A stretch of 64,000 nt of DNA from Pseudomonas sp. GD04091 (GCF_029836165.1 NZ_JAOEBG010000011.1:1-64000), one strand, 5' to 3'. Shown: positions 46,293 through 56,001, counted from the first letter of the stretch. The notes: generated from the letters alone by a model not told the origin. Numbers and translations: made by a program.

Positions 46293-46889
46293 ATGAGCCT
46301 GACGATCAGTTTCGAGTCGTATTTCGCCCCCGCGACCCTGGACGACTACCTGGCGTTCTGGCGCCAGGGCTTCGATCCGCAGGGCAACGGCGGCATCAGT
46401 ATCCCCGCGTATGTCAGTGGTGCCGGCGCCGGCACCACCTGGTTCGCCCACGGTAATCCGGGTAGCGAGTATGGCGTTGTGCTGCACGGCGAAGGCCAGG
46501 GAACGCTGTTCTCGTTCTCCACGCCCGAAGCGTTTCTCGCCTATGGGCAGCTGGACAGCGTGACACTGGGAGCCACCGTGACCGGTGGTGGCGGCTCGCC
46601 ATTGACCTTCATGGACTATGGGGTGCGTTTCGCTGGTCTGGACCTGGGCGCGGCAGCGCAATCGGCAGTGGCGGACAATCAGGTCCACCAGGTAGCCGAA
46701 GGCTTGCTGCGCGGGGACACGAGCGCGTTGGAGGTCGTGCTGGATCGGCTTCTGGCCGATTACGGCGTGTCCACCGACGACACCTTCGAGGCCGTGGGGC
46801 TGGCGCTTGCCGCAGGCCCTCACGCTGCGGCCACCGCGCAGGCCGTAGGTGTGCCGGTCGCCCTGGAAGAGGTCGCCCTGGCCGCCTGA
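46293..46889 (+). CDS. HasA-like paralogue lacking the heme ligands
   Basis: A 198-residue HasA-family protein, 49 bp after hasA. It aligns with HasA along its whole length: [24 protein letters not shown] start, QLDSVTLGA, and [29 protein letters not shown]. The C-terminus ALEEVALAA keeps the secretion tail. The three heme-site positions differ: His32 is Asn32, the Tyr74 equivalent is Phe73, and the His88 equivalent is Phe81. His53 is shared with HasA, and His65 is new. The frame is intact with good SD (CAGGAGA), so it is not a pseudogene. It is probably exported by HasDEF; binding of heme in the usual way is unlikely. Confidence 0.88.
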   Translation: MSLTISFESYFAPATLDDYLAFWRQGFDPQGNGGISIPAYVSGAGAGTTWFAHGNPGSEYGVVLHGEGQGTLFSFSTPEAFLAYGQLDSVTLGATVTGGGGSPLTFMDYGVRFAGLDLGAAAQSAVADNQVHQVAEGLLRGDTSALEVVLDRLLADYGVSTDDTFEAVGLALAAGPHAAATAQAVGVPVALEEVALAA

Positions 46890-46905
46890 CAGCCGGGGAC
46901 AAAAA

Positions 46906-46935
46906 AGCGATTGGAAGATCACTCCTCCAATCGCT
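46906..46935 (+). terminator. Stem-loop between the hasA pair and hasD
   Basis: AGCGATTGGA / TCCAATCGCT, a perfect 10-bp stem with a 10-base loop, preceded by six A residues. It has no T-run on the plus strand, so it may attenuate transcription or protect the hasA mRNA from 3' decay. The 161-bp gap to hasD holds no gene. Confidence 0.6.
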
Positions 46936-47050
46936 GTCCACTCGTCGCCACATCCGCTGTCCTGGCCGGGCTCGGGTGTGGCGACACCGAATTTTGCGAG
47001 GCGGTGCCCCGTCGGTCAATGGGGGCGCCGTCCACTCTGCGGGATCATCG

Positions 47051-48802
47051 ATGAAGACCAACCGCAACATGGCCGCTGGTGAATTGTGGCAGGCCTTGCT
47101 GGACTGCCGTGGCGGCCTGGGCAACGTCGCCCTGTTCAGCGCCGTGATCAACCTGCTGATGCTGGCGCCGGCACTGTACATGCTGCAGGTGTACGACCGG
47201 GTGCTGTCGTCGGGCAACGAGATGACCTTGTTGATGCTCAGCCTGATGGTGCTGGGCCTGTTCGCCTTCATGGGGGCGCTGGAATGGCTGCGCAGCCAGG
47301 TGGTCATCCGCCTGGGCACGCGCCTGGACCTTGCCCTGGCGCCCCGGGTGTTCGAAGCCGCCAGCCAGGCCAGCCTGGCCGGCCACCGCGATGGCGCCCA
47401 GCAAGCCTTGGGCGACCTGACCGGCCTGCGTCAGTTCGCCACCGGCCAGGCGCTGTTCGCCTTCTTCGATGCGCCCTGGTTCCCGCTCTACCTGCTGGTG
47501 ATCTTCCTGTTCAGCCCATGGCTCGGCCTGCTGGCGCTGGTCGGCGCGGTGTTGCTGGGCGCACTGGCCTGGCTCAACGAACGCCTGACCCAGGCCCCGT
47601 TCGCCGAGGCCGGGCGCTTGTCGCACCAGGCCGGACAACAGGCGGCGGGCAACCTGCGCAATGCCGAGGCCATCGCCGCCATGGGCATGCTCGACGCCGT
47701 GCGTCAGCGCTGGAGCCTGTTGCAACAGGGTTTTCTGGCCCTGCAGAACCTGGGCAGCGAGCGCACCGCGGCTGTTACCGCACTGTCCAAAGTGGTGCGC
47801 CTGGCCCTGCAGTCGCTGGTGCTGGGGCTGGGCGCCTGGCTGGCGCTGGAGCACCTCATCACGCCGGGCATGATGATCGCCGGATCGATTCTCATGGCCC
47901 GGGTGCTGGCGCCGATCGACCAACTGATCGCCGTATGGCGCCAGTGGGGCAGCGCACGCCAGTCCTACGAACGCCTGGATGCCTTGTTGCGGGCCTACCC
48001 GCCGCAGGCGCGAGGCATGCCGCTGCCGCCGCCCAAGGGGCATGTGCGGGTCGAGCAGTTGGTGGCGCTGGTGCCGGGCGGGCAGCGGCCGTGCCTCAGC
48101 GGTATCGGTTTCGAACTGGCGGCCGGAGAGTCGTTGGGGTTGATCGGGACTTCCGGTTCCGGCAAGACCACCCTGGCCCGCTTGCTGGTGGGCGCGGCCA
48201 GTCCGGCGACCGGCAAGGTCTGCCTGGATGGCGCGGCGCTGGCCCAGTGGGATCGCGAGCTGCTGGGCCGGCATATCGGCTACCTGCCCCAGGATGTCCA
48301 GCTGTTCGCCGGCAGCATTGCCGAGAACATCGCCCGCCTTGGCCCGGTGGACGCCGACCAGGTAGTGGCGGCGGCGCAGCTGGCTGGTGTGCACGAGCTG
48401 ATCCTCAAGCTGCCCCAGGGCTACGACACGCTGCTGGGCGAGGGCGGCGCCGGCCTTTCGGGCGGGCAGCGCCAGCGCATCGGGCTGGCGCGGGCGCTTT
48501 ACGGGCTGCCTGCACTCGTGGTGCTCGATGAGCCCAATTCGAACCTCGACGAGGCCGGGGAGCGGGCCTTGCTGGCCGCGCTCGCCGAACTCAAGGCGCA
48601 AGCGCGCACGGTGGTGATGATCAGCCACAAGTCCAGTTTGCTGGTTGGCCTGGACAAGCTGCTGGTGCTGCAGGGCGGCCAGATGCAGAACTTCGGGCCG
48701 ACCGCGCGGGTGCTGCAAGGCACGAGCCGCGCCGCCGCGGCACCACCTGCAGGGCGTGGCGGTGTCACCTACAGCTTCAACCAAGGCAGTCAGAGAACCT
48801 GA
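47051..48802 (+). CDS. hasD: Type I secretion ABC transporter HasD
   Basis: A 583-residue inner-membrane ABC exporter of the PrtD/HasD type. The six-helix domain starts [38 protein letters not shown]. The ATPase has Walker [17 protein letters not shown]-loop YLPQDVQLF, signature [15 protein letters not shown], Walker [12 protein letters not shown] and the switch His in MISHKSS. It powers export of HasA and probably its paralogue. The ATG at 47051 gives the family length; upstream in-frame sequence to 46976 is not conserved-looking. Confidence 0.93.
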   Translation: MKTNRNMAAGELWQALLDCRGGLGNVALFSAVINLLMLAPALYMLQVYDRVLSSGNEMTLLMLSLMVLGLFAFMGALEWLRSQVVIRLGTRLDLALAPRVFEAASQASLAGHRDGAQQALGDLTGLRQFATGQALFAFFDAPWFPLYLLVIFLFSPWLGLLALVGAVLLGALAWLNERLTQAPFAEAGRLSHQAGQQAAGNLRNAEAIAAMGMLDAVRQRWSLLQQGFLALQNLGSERTAAVTALSKVVRLALQSLVLGLGAWLALEHLITPGMMIAGSILMARVLAPIDQLIAVWRQWGSARQSYERLDALLRAYPPQARGMPLPPPKGHVRVEQLVALVPGGQRPCLSGIGFELAAGESLGLIGTSGSGKTTLARLLVGAASPATGKVCLDGAALAQWDRELLGRHIGYLPQDVQLFAGSIAENIARLGPVDADQVVAAAQLAGVHELILKLPQGYDTLLGEGGAGLSGGQRQRIGLARALYGLPALVVLDEPNSNLDEAGERALLAALAELKAQARTVVMISHKSSLLVGLDKLLVLQGGQMQNFGPTARVLQGTSRAAAAPPAGRGGVTYSFNQGSQRT

Positions 48803-48804
48803 GC

Positions 48805-50151
48805 ATGAGCGTGCATCCGTTGTTTTCTCCAGGGGCCGCCAGCCAGGCGCAGAACATCCACCCGTTGCGCGATGACGCCAGAGGGCCGGCACGGGCAGGG
48901 CGATGGCTGGTGGTCGCCGGTCTTGGCGGCTTTCTGCTGTGGGGCGCGCTGGCGCCACTGGACAAGGGCGTGCCGGTCAGCGGCAACGTTGTGGTGGCCG
49001 GCAGCCGTCAGGCCGTGCAGCACCCCACCGGCGGGGTGATCGAGCAGCTGCTGGTGCGTGATGGCGACCAGGTCCGCGCCGGGCAGGTGTTGCTGCGCAT
49101 GGACGCCACCCAGGCCGAGGCGCAGCAGGGATCGCTTCAGGTGCAGTACGTCAATGCTCGGGCCGGGGAGGCGCGATTGCTCGCCGAACGTGATGGCAAG
49201 TCAGTGATCGACTTCCCCGCGGCATTGCGTGAGCAGGCTGCGACAACTTGGGTGGCCACGGCGCTGGAGGCGCAGCGGCAATTGCTGACGAGCCGCCGAC
49301 AAGCCTTGCGCATGGAGCTGGATGGCCTGGGCGAGAGCATCGCCGGCGCCGAGGCCTCGTTGCTGGGGTTGCAGGGTTCGTTGGCCAGCAAGCAGGCCCA
49401 GCGTGGTGCCCTCGATGAGCAGCTCGCCGGCCTGCGCGAGCTGGCCCGTGACGGCTACATTCCGCGCAATCGGCTGCTCGACAGCGAGCGTCTGCTGGCC
49501 CAGGTCAACGGCTCCATCGCCGAGGACATGGGTTCGATCGGCCGCACCCGGCGCCAGGTGCAGGAGCTGAAGCTGCGCGTCGGCCAGCGCCGCCAGGAGT
49601 TCCAGAACGACGTGCGCCAGCAGTTGAGCGAACTGCAGGCCAGCGCCGAAGACCTGGACAACCGCCTGCGCAGCGCCGGCTTCGAACTGGCCCATACCCA
49701 GGTGCGCGCGCCGGTGAGCGGCACCGTGGTGGGCCTGAGCGTGTTCACCAATGGTGGCGTGATCGCGCGTGGCCAGCAATTGATGGAGATCGTGCCCAGC
49801 GATGCGCCGCTGTTGGTCGACGCCCGTGCTTCCGTCGAACTCGTCGACCGGCTCAAGCCCGGATTGCCGGTCGAGCTGCTGTTCGCCGCCTTCAACCAGA
49901 GCACCACGCCACGGGTGCCGGGCGAGGTGACGCTGGTGTCGGCCGACCGTCTGCTCGACGACAAGACCCAGCAGCCTTATTACCAGGTCCGTATCAAGGT
50001 CAGCGAAGACGGGCAGCGACAGCTGGCCGGTCTCGACATTCGCCCAGGCATGCCAGTCGAGGCCTTCGTGCGTACGGGCGAGCGATCGTTGCTCAACTAC
50101 CTGTTCAAGCCGCTGCTGGACCGGGTGCATGTCGCCCTGGCGGAGGAATGA
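48805..50151 (+). CDS. hasE: Type I secretion membrane-fusion protein HasE
   Basis: A 448-residue HlyD/PrtE-family adaptor linking HasD to the outer-membrane channel. One helix near residues 33-52 (WLVVAGLGGFLLWGALAPL), a lipoyl-like domain (VQHPTGGVIEQLLVRDGDQVRAGQVLLRMD), a long coiled-coil hairpin and the HlyD signature AHTQVRAPVSGTVVGLSVFTNGGVI. It starts 2 bp after the hasD stop, and its own stop overlaps the hasF start. Confidence 0.92.
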   Translation: MSVHPLFSPGAASQAQNIHPLRDDARGPARAGRWLVVAGLGGFLLWGALAPLDKGVPVSGNVVVAGSRQAVQHPTGGVIEQLLVRDGDQVRAGQVLLRMDATQAEAQQGSLQVQYVNARAGEARLLAERDGKSVIDFPAALREQAATTWVATALEAQRQLLTSRRQALRMELDGLGESIAGAEASLLGLQGSLASKQAQRGALDEQLAGLRELARDGYIPRNRLLDSERLLAQVNGSIAEDMGSIGRTRRQVQELKLRVGQRRQEFQNDVRQQLSELQASAEDLDNRLRSAGFELAHTQVRAPVSGTVVGLSVFTNGGVIARGQQLMEIVPSDAPLLVDARASVELVDRLKPGLPVELLFAAFNQSTTPRVPGEVTLVSADRLLDDKTQQPYYQVRIKVSEDGQRQLAGLDIRPGMPVEAFVRTGERSLLNYLFKPLLDRVHVALAEE

Positions 50152-51485
50152 TGTCGATGCGACTGCTGCTGCCCACATTGCTGCTGGGCCTGAGCTTCCC
50201 CGTTCAGGCCCTGGACCTGGGGGACGCCTATGCCCTGGCGCTGCGCAACGATCCGACCTGGCAAGGCTCCATCGCCGAGCGTGCGGCCGGGCTGGAGAAC
50301 CTGGCGATCGGTCGTGCCGGCCTGTTGCCCCGGTTGTCGTACCGCTACAACCGCGCCCGCAATGATTCGCAGGTGACCCAGCGCAGCCAGTTCGGCGACG
50401 TGACCACCCAGCGCGACTACCGCAGCTACAGCTCGACCCTGACCCTCGAGCAACCGCTGTTCGACTACGCCGCCTGGAGCGACTACCGCCGTGGCGTGGC
50501 CCAGGCCGCGCTGGCCGATGAACGCTATCGTGGCCGTGGTCAGGAGTTGATGGTGCGTCTGTTCGGCGCCTACAGCGAAGCGCTGTTCGCCAACGAGCAG
50601 ATTGCCCTGGCCCAGGCTCAGCGGCGTACCTACGCCGAGCAGTTGACCCTCAACGAGCGCCTGCTCAAGGGCGGCGAAGGCACCCGCACCGATGTGCTGG
50701 AGACCCGCGCCCGTTACGAGTTGGCCCAGGCCCAGGAGATCGAGGCCGGCGACAACCTCGATGCCGCGCTGCGCGCCTTGCAGGCGATCATCGGCGAGCC
50801 CGTGGCGGTCGAGGACCTTGCGCCGATGACCGGCGACTTCCGCGTCCAGCCGCTGACCCCCGCGCGCTTCGAACCCTGGCGCGAGCTGGCCGTTGCCCAT
50901 AACGCCGAGCTGGCCAGCCAGCGCCATGGGCTCGAAGTCGCCGAGCAGAACATCGAACGCCAGCGCGCCGGGCATCTGCCTTCGCTGAGCGCCTATGCCA
51001 GCAAAGGCATTTCCAGTTCCAGCTCCGAGAGCAGCTACAACCAGCGTTACGACACCGACAGCATCGGCGTGCAACTGAGCGTGCCGCTGTTTGCCGGTGG
51101 CGGTGTGTCGGCGTCGGTGCGCCAGGCCCGGGCCCAGCGCGACGCCGCCGGTTTCGAATTGGATGCGCAGCTGCGCGACACGGTCAACCAGCTGCGTCGG
51201 CAGTTCAACCTGTGCGCCAGCGGCACGGCGAAGATCCGCGCCTATGACCTGGCCGTCAAGGCGGCCTCGGCGCTGGTGCAGGCCACGCGCAAGAGCGTGC
51301 AGGGTGGGGAACGGGTCAACCTCGATGTGCTGGATGCCGAGCAGCAGCTGTTCGGCGCCCGGCGCGACCTGGCTCAGGCCCGCCATGAGTACCTGCGGGC
51401 TTGGTTGCAGTTGCGCTATCTGGCGGGGGTGCTGGAGGCCGGTGACTTGAATGTCTTGAACCGGTATTTCGCGGCGCACGGCTAG
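50148..51485 (+). CDS. hasF: TolC-family outer-membrane channel HasF
   Basis: A 445-residue TolC/PrtF-type protein with a signal peptide (LLLPTLLLGLSFPVQA) and two outer-membrane-factor repeats (LDLGDAYALALRNDPTWQGS; GERVNLDVLDAEQQLFGARRDLAQARHEYL). It completes the HasDEF export path. Three in-frame ATGs occur at 50148, 50151 and 50157; the SD GGAGGA at 50142 is almost too close to the first, so 50157 is a real alternative. Confidence 0.92.
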   Translation: MMSMRLLLPTLLLGLSFPVQALDLGDAYALALRNDPTWQGSIAERAAGLENLAIGRAGLLPRLSYRYNRARNDSQVTQRSQFGDVTTQRDYRSYSSTLTLEQPLFDYAAWSDYRRGVAQAALADERYRGRGQELMVRLFGAYSEALFANEQIALAQAQRRTYAEQLTLNERLLKGGEGTRTDVLETRARYELAQAQEIEAGDNLDAALRALQAIIGEPVAVEDLAPMTGDFRVQPLTPARFEPWRELAVAHNAELASQRHGLEVAEQNIERQRAGHLPSLSAYASKGISSSSSESSYNQRYDTDSIGVQLSVPLFAGGGVSASVRQARAQRDAAGFELDAQLRDTVNQLRRQFNLCASGTAKIRAYDLAVKAASALVQATRKSVQGGERVNLDVLDAEQQLFGARRDLAQARHEYLRAWLQLRYLAGVLEAGDLNVLNRYFAAHG

Positions 51486-51490
51486 GGCGA

Positions 51491-51517
51491 CTGTGGGAGC
51501 GGGCTTGCCTCGCGATG
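51491..51517. repeat. Single REP unit after hasF
   Basis: One half-element with the GTGGGAGCGGGCTTGC core and CGCGAT end, the same as the right-hand units of the paired REPs. No inverted partner is adjacent. Confidence 0.7.
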
Positions 51518-51558
51518 CTGCCCGGTCGTGGGGCCCGTACCTGCTCATGATGAAAAAA

Positions 51559-51585
51559 GGGAGCCGACGATGCGCGTCGGCTCCC
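51559..51585 (-). terminator. Terminator of the NCS2 permease gene
   Basis: GGGAGCCGAC / GTCGGCTCCC, a perfect 10-bp stem. On the minus strand it is followed by a run of six T (51553-51558), and the permease stop is 26 bp upstream, so it is an intrinsic terminator for that gene. Confidence 0.85.
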
Positions 51586-51610
51586 CCTCGTTGACCGTCC
51601 TGGTCAGCGA

Positions 51611-53128
51611 TCAGTGTTCGGCAACCGCCTTGCGCCTGGGCGCCTCGTTGCCGTGCTCGTCCAGTTCCAGCACGGGCACCTCGTTGCCGTCGGCGTCGAA
51701 CAGCTTGCCATCCTTGAAGTAGTCGCCATCACGCAGGGCCGAGATGTCCGAGTACTGGATGGTGCGTTCGTAGGCTGCGGCGAACACCGATTGGTTCTCC
51801 GAGTTGCCGGTGGTGAAGTGGTTGAAGATCAGGTTCAGCAGGATGGCCATGATCGCCGCCGAGCTGATGCCGGAGTGGAAGATGGTTTCGAACCAGTTCG
51901 GGAAGTTGTGGTAGAAGGTCGGCGCCGCGATCGGGATCATGCCGAAGCCCAGCGAGGCGGCAACGATGATCAGGTTGACGTTGTTCTTGTAGCTGACCTT
52001 GGACAGGGTGCGGATGCCGCTGGCGGCCACGGTGCCGAACAGCACGATGCCCGCGCCGCCCAGCACCGGCGTCGGTACCGCGGCGATGACCCGGCCCATG
52101 ACCGGCAGCAGGCCCAGTACCACCAGGATCACCCCGCCGGTGGCCACCACGTAGCGGCTCTTCACGCCGGTCACGGCCACCAGGCCGACGTTCTGGGCGA
52201 AGGCGCTCTGGGTGAACGAGCCGAATACCGGGGCCAGGATGCTCGACGCCATGTCGGCGCGCAGGCCGTTGCCCAAGCGCTTGGAGTCGACCTTGGTATC
52301 GATGATTTCGCCCACCGCGAGGATATCCGCCGAGGTTTCCACCAGGGTCACCATGATCACGATGCACATCGACAGGATCGCGGCGATGTGGAAGGTCGGC
52401 ATGCCGAAGTGGAACGGCGTGGGGAAGGCGAGCATCGGGCCTTCGGTGACCTTGCTGAAGTCGGCCATGCCCAGCGACCAGGCGATCAGGGTGCCGACCA
52501 CCATGGCGAGCAGGATCGACAGGCGCGAGATGGTCGCGTTGCCCAGCTTGCTCAGCAGCAGGACGATGGCGAAGGTCAGGCCCGCCAGGCCGATGTTGGC
52601 CACGCTGCCGAACTCCGGCGAGGCGCTGTTGCCGCCCATCACCCAACGCGCGGCGACCGGCATCAGGGTCAGGCCGATAGTGGTGATGACGATGCCGGTC
52701 ACCAGCGGCGGGAAGAACTTGGTGATGCGCGAGAACACTGGGGTGATCAGGAAACCGATCAGCGACGCCGCCATGACCGCGCCCAGCACGCCCTGCAGGC
52801 CGCCGCCGCCTTCACTGCTGATGATCGCGCCCATGGTCGCCACGCCGGCGAACGACACGCCCTGTACCAATGGCAGCTGACAACCGAAGAACGGCAGGCC
52901 GAGGGTCTGCAGCAAGGTCGCCAGGCCCCCCGCGAACAGCGAGGCGGCGATCAGCAGGCCGATCTCCGCCGGTGCCAGGCCAGCGGCCTGGCCGAGAATC
53001 AGGGGGACGGCGACGATCCCTCCATACATGGTCAGGACATGCTGCAGCCCGTAGGCCAGGTTGGCGCCGAGGCCGAGGTTCTCGTCCTCGGGGCGCGGGG
53101 CGGGAGACGTGCTGGGGGACGTGGTCAT
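51611..53128 (-). CDS. NCS2 family purine (xanthine/urate-type) permease
   Basis: A 505-residue transporter of the uracil/xanthine branch of NCS2. Blocks: NLAYGLQHVLTMYGGIVAVPLILGQAAGL, FFGCQLPLVQGVSFAGV, ETSADILAVGEIID and GSFTQSAFAQNVGLVAVTGVKSRYV. The last three fit the xanthine or uric acid permeases (UapA/UacT-like) better than uracil carriers. It should bring in oxidised purines by proton symport. It stands alone, with an operator-like palindrome upstream. Confidence 0.86.
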   Translation of the reverse strand: MTTSPSTSPAPRPEDENLGLGANLAYGLQHVLTMYGGIVAVPLILGQAAGLAPAEIGLLIAASLFAGGLATLLQTLGLPFFGCQLPLVQGVSFAGVATMGAIISSEGGGGLQGVLGAVMAASLIGFLITPVFSRITKFFPPLVTGIVITTIGLTLMPVAARWVMGGNSASPEFGSVANIGLAGLTFAIVLLLSKLGNATISRLSILLAMVVGTLIAWSLGMADFSKVTEGPMLAFPTPFHFGMPTFHIAAILSMCIVIMVTLVETSADILAVGEIIDTKVDSKRLGNGLRADMASSILAPVFGSFTQSAFAQNVGLVAVTGVKSRYVVATGGVILVVLGLLPVMGRVIAAVPTPVLGGAGIVLFGTVAASGIRTLSKVSYKNNVNLIIVAASLGFGMIPIAAPTFYHNFPNWFETIFHSGISSAAIMAILLNLIFNHFTTGNSENQSVFAAAYERTIQYSDISALRDGDYFKDGKLFDADGNEVPVLELDEHGNEAPRRKAVAEH

Positions 53129-53196
53129 GGAGCAGGCTCTCTGTTTATTGTTGTGGCGCTACTGTAGACAAGTCTCACAAAACATTGCCACAAAAA

Positions 53197-53206
53197 TTGT
53201 ATACAA
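53197..53206. promoter_or_regulatory. Operator-like palindrome before the NCS2 permease
   Basis: TTGTATACAA, a perfect 10-bp palindrome 68 bp before the permease start. It resembles GntR-family operators (TTGTATNNACAA-like). No regulator gene is adjacent. Confidence 0.45.
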
Positions 53207-53332
53207 AGTTTTGATCGTAGCGTCGGCAAGGGTGTACCCAGGGTGCGCGGAACCCTGATGCACGTTGCGTTCCAACGTGTCGGAGGCTGTTCTAGAGGGA
53301 TGTGTACAAGAGGGGGATAAAACAGGGGAAAG

Positions 53333-53348
53333 CTGTCTGGCCAGACAG
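53333..53348. promoter_or_regulatory. Perfect 16-bp palindrome in the permease-PilZ gap
   Basis: CTGTCTGGCCAGACAG is fully self-complementary. It lies 185 bp behind the TTGTATACAA site and 40 bp after the PilZ stop (minus strand). It is either a protein-binding site or a loop-poor hairpin. Nothing else was seen in the 260-bp gap. Confidence 0.45.
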
Positions 53349-53388
53349 GAAAGCCGTCACGGCCAGTTCGTTAGCAGGCTAAGAGATA

Positions 53389-53757
53389 TCAATCTTCGAT
53401 GAGTTCGCGCAGCTCGCGCATCATTTCGGTGCTGTCACCCACGTTCAGTTCCACCAAACGGTGCAGGTGAGTCATCGAATCGACATCGATGTAGAGGCAG
53501 ATGAAGCCCAGCCGTGTGGACTCTTCGTGGCGCAACTCGACCTGCATCTTCACCTTGCTGACCTTGTCGTTGAGGTGGATGACCGCTTCGAAGTCCTGGC
53601 TCAGGTCGGCGTCCCACGGGACGGGGCGTTGGACCAGCAAGCCCTTGAGCGATACATCGAGCAGCTTGACTGGCCAGCGGCGCTCGCCCTGGCGCAGTTC
53701 TGTGGGGGCATCGAAGGCGATGCGCTGGAAACGGCGGCGTTCGTCGTGATCGCTCAT
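53389..53757 (-). CDS. PilZ-domain protein
   Basis: A 122-residue single PilZ domain. The c-di-GMP binding motifs are intact: RRRFQR (RxxxR, residues about 6-11) and DVSLKG (DxSxxG, about 34-39). It would bind c-di-GMP and pass the signal to a partner that is not evident here. The window also encodes two c-di-GMP enzymes (YfiN and the protein at 59642). The start at 53757 has GGAG 8 bp upstream. The last third is acidic. Confidence 0.85.
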   Translation of the reverse strand: MSDHDERRRFQRIAFDAPTELRQGERRWPVKLLDVSLKGLLVQRPVPWDADLSQDFEAVIHLNDKVSKVKMQVELRHEESTRLGFICLYIDVDSMTHLHRLVELNVGDSTEMMRELRELIED

Positions 53758-53921
53758 GGCGGGTTCTCCGGGTGACATCCTGACTACAGTTAGTTTGGTA
53801 TGTGCATCAGGTACCGCAATCTGGCCGCAGAGGCTCTAGACCAAAGCAAGTGTGGCAATGCGCGATGACTGGCCCTAGACTCGATGGGCGGTCTTTCCAA
53901 TCCACCAGCTGGAAGTAAACC

Positions 53922-55988
53922 ATGAACAACAATAATAGCCTGCTACGCCACATTCCGTGGCTGGCGCTGGCAGTCATAGGAGCCTGCGCGCTGGGTGTGG
54001 TCGCCCTGCGTCGCGGTGAGGCGATCAACGCCTTGTGGATCGTGGTCGCGGCAGTGGCCATCTACCTGGTTGCCTACCGTTACTACAGCCTGTTCATCGC
54101 CACCAAGGTGATGCAGCTCGACCCCCGCCGGGCCACGCCCGCGGTGCTCAACAACGACGGTCTGGACTACGTCCCGACCAACAAGCACATCCTCTTCGGC
54201 CACCACTTCGCCGCCATCGCCGGCGCGGGTCCTCTCGTGGGCCCGGTGCTCGCGGCGCAGATGGGCTACCTGCCTGGCACGCTGTGGCTGATCGCCGGCG
54301 TGGTGCTGGCCGGCGCGGTGCAGGACTTCATGGTCCTGTTCCTCTCCACCCGCCGCAACGGCCGTTCGCTGGGCGACATGGTGCGCGAGGAGATGGGCCG
54401 CATTCCCGGCACCATCGCCCTGTTCGGCTGCTTCCTGATCATGATCATCATCCTCGCGGTGCTGGCGCTGATCGTGGTCAAGGCCCTGGCCGAGAGCCCG
54501 TGGGGCATGTTCACGGTGATGGCGACCATCCCGATCGCGATGTTCATGGGCATCTACATGCGCTACATCCGCCCGGGCCGCATTGGCGAGATCTCGATCA
54601 TCGGCGTGGTCCTGCTGCTGCTGTCGATCTGGCTCGGCGGACAGATCGCCGCGGATCCGGTCTGGGGCCCGGCGTTCACCTTCACCGGCGTGCAGATCAC
54701 CTGGATGCTCGTGGGCTACGGTTTCGTCGCCGCCGTGCTGCCGGTGTGGCTGGTGCTGGCGCCGCGCGACTACCTGTCGACCTTCCTCAAGATCGGCACC
54801 ATCGTCGGCTTGGCCATCGGTATCCTGGTCATCGCGCCTGAGCTGAAGATGCCGGCGCTGACCCAGTTCACCGACGGCACCGGTCCAGTGTGGAAGGGCA
54901 CCCTGTTCCCGTTCCTGTTCATCACCATCGCCTGCGGCGCGGTGTCCGGCTTCCACGCGCTGATCTCCTCGGGGACCACGCCCAAGCTGCTGGACAACGA
55001 AACCAACGCTCGCTACATCGGCTACGGTGGCATGCTGATGGAGTCGTTCGTCGCCATCATGGCCATGGTCGCCGCCTCGGTGATCGAGCCAGGCGTGTAC
55101 TTCGCCATGAACAGCCCGGCGGCAGTGGTCGGTTCCGACGTCGTCTCGGTGGCGCAGACGGTCAGCAGCTGGGGCTTCACGATCACCCCCGAGCAGCTCG
55201 AGGCCACCGCCCGTGACATCGGCGAGCACACCATCCTGGCCCGTGCCGGCGGTGCGCCGACGTTGGCGGTCGGTATCGCGCAGATCCTCCACCAGGTGCT
55301 GCCGGGCGAGAACACCATGGCGTTCTGGTACCACTTCGCGATTCTGTTCGAGGCGCTGTTCATCCTCACCGCGGTGGACGCCGGTACCCGTGCCGGTCGC
55401 TTCATGCTCCAAGACCTGCTGGGCAGCTTCGTGCCGGCCCTGAAACGCACCGAGTCGTGGACCGCCAACCTGATCGGCACCGCCGGCTGCGTGGCGCTGT
55501 GGGGCTACCTGCTGTATCAGGGCGTGATCGACCCGCTGGGTGGTATCAACACCTTGTGGCCGCTGTTCGGCATCTCCAACCAGATGCTGGCCGGTATCGC
55601 CTTGATGCTCGGCACCGTGGTGCTGATCAAGATGAAGCGCCAGCGCTACGTCTGGGTCACCCTGCTGCCCGCCGTGTGGCTGCTGATCTGCACCACCACC
55701 GCAGGCCTGATCAAGCTGTTCGACCCGAACCCGGCGGTGGGCTTCCTGGCCCTGGCCAAGAAGTACAGCGCCGCGCTGGACGCCGGTCAGGTGCTGGCCC
55801 CGGCCAAGGACATCGGCCAGATGCAGCATGTGATCTTCAACGCCTACACCAACGCCGGTCTGACCGTGCTGTTCCTGGTGGTGGTGTTCAGCGTGCTGTT
55901 CTTCGCCGTCAAGGTCGGCCTCGCCGCCCTGGGCCGCAAGGAACGCACCGACAAGGAAACCCCGTTCCAGGCTCTGCCTGACGCTTGA
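53922..55988 (+). CDS. cstA: CstA/BtsT-family carbon-starvation transporter
   Basis: A 688-residue membrane protein with about 16 helices of the CstA family, which carries pyruvate (BtsT) or peptides. Family blocks: [62 protein letters not shown] and [13 protein letters not shown]. The downstream yjiX and yjiA genes match the E. coli btsT-yjiX-yjiA order, which supports pyruvate uptake (inference). The first codons are an A-rich Hfq/Crc-type motif (53925-53937), and the SD is weak (GGAAG). Confidence 0.9.
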   Translation: MNNNNSLLRHIPWLALAVIGACALGVVALRRGEAINALWIVVAAVAIYLVAYRYYSLFIATKVMQLDPRRATPAVLNNDGLDYVPTNKHILFGHHFAAIAGAGPLVGPVLAAQMGYLPGTLWLIAGVVLAGAVQDFMVLFLSTRRNGRSLGDMVREEMGRIPGTIALFGCFLIMIIILAVLALIVVKALAESPWGMFTVMATIPIAMFMGIYMRYIRPGRIGEISIIGVVLLLLSIWLGGQIAADPVWGPAFTFTGVQITWMLVGYGFVAAVLPVWLVLAPRDYLSTFLKIGTIVGLAIGILVIAPELKMPALTQFTDGTGPVWKGTLFPFLFITIACGAVSGFHALISSGTTPKLLDNETNARYIGYGGMLMESFVAIMAMVAASVIEPGVYFAMNSPAAVVGSDVVSVAQTVSSWGFTITPEQLEATARDIGEHTILARAGGAPTLAVGIAQILHQVLPGENTMAFWYHFAILFEALFILTAVDAGTRAGRFMLQDLLGSFVPALKRTESWTANLIGTAGCVALWGYLLYQGVIDPLGGINTLWPLFGISNQMLAGIALMLGTVVLIKMKRQRYVWVTLLPAVWLLICTTTAGLIKLFDPNPAVGFLALAKKYSAALDAGQVLAPAKDIGQMQHVIFNAYTNAGLTVLFLVVVFSVLFFAVKVGLAALGRKERTDKETPFQALPDA
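53925..53937 (+). promoter_or_regulatory. Hfq/Crc-type motif on the first codons of cstA
   Basis: AACAACAATAATA directly after the ATG fits the A-R-N repeat bound by Hfq with Crc. Binding here would mask the start codon, giving catabolite repression of the transporter. Confidence 0.55.
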
Positions 55989-56001
55989 GAGGACCGCCGC
56001 G

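Noticed and set aside
46293..46889. Second hasA-like gene as a decaying pseudogene
   Set aside because: The frame is full length, has a good SD, keeps the secretion tail and hydrophobic core, and the changes are confined to specific positions.
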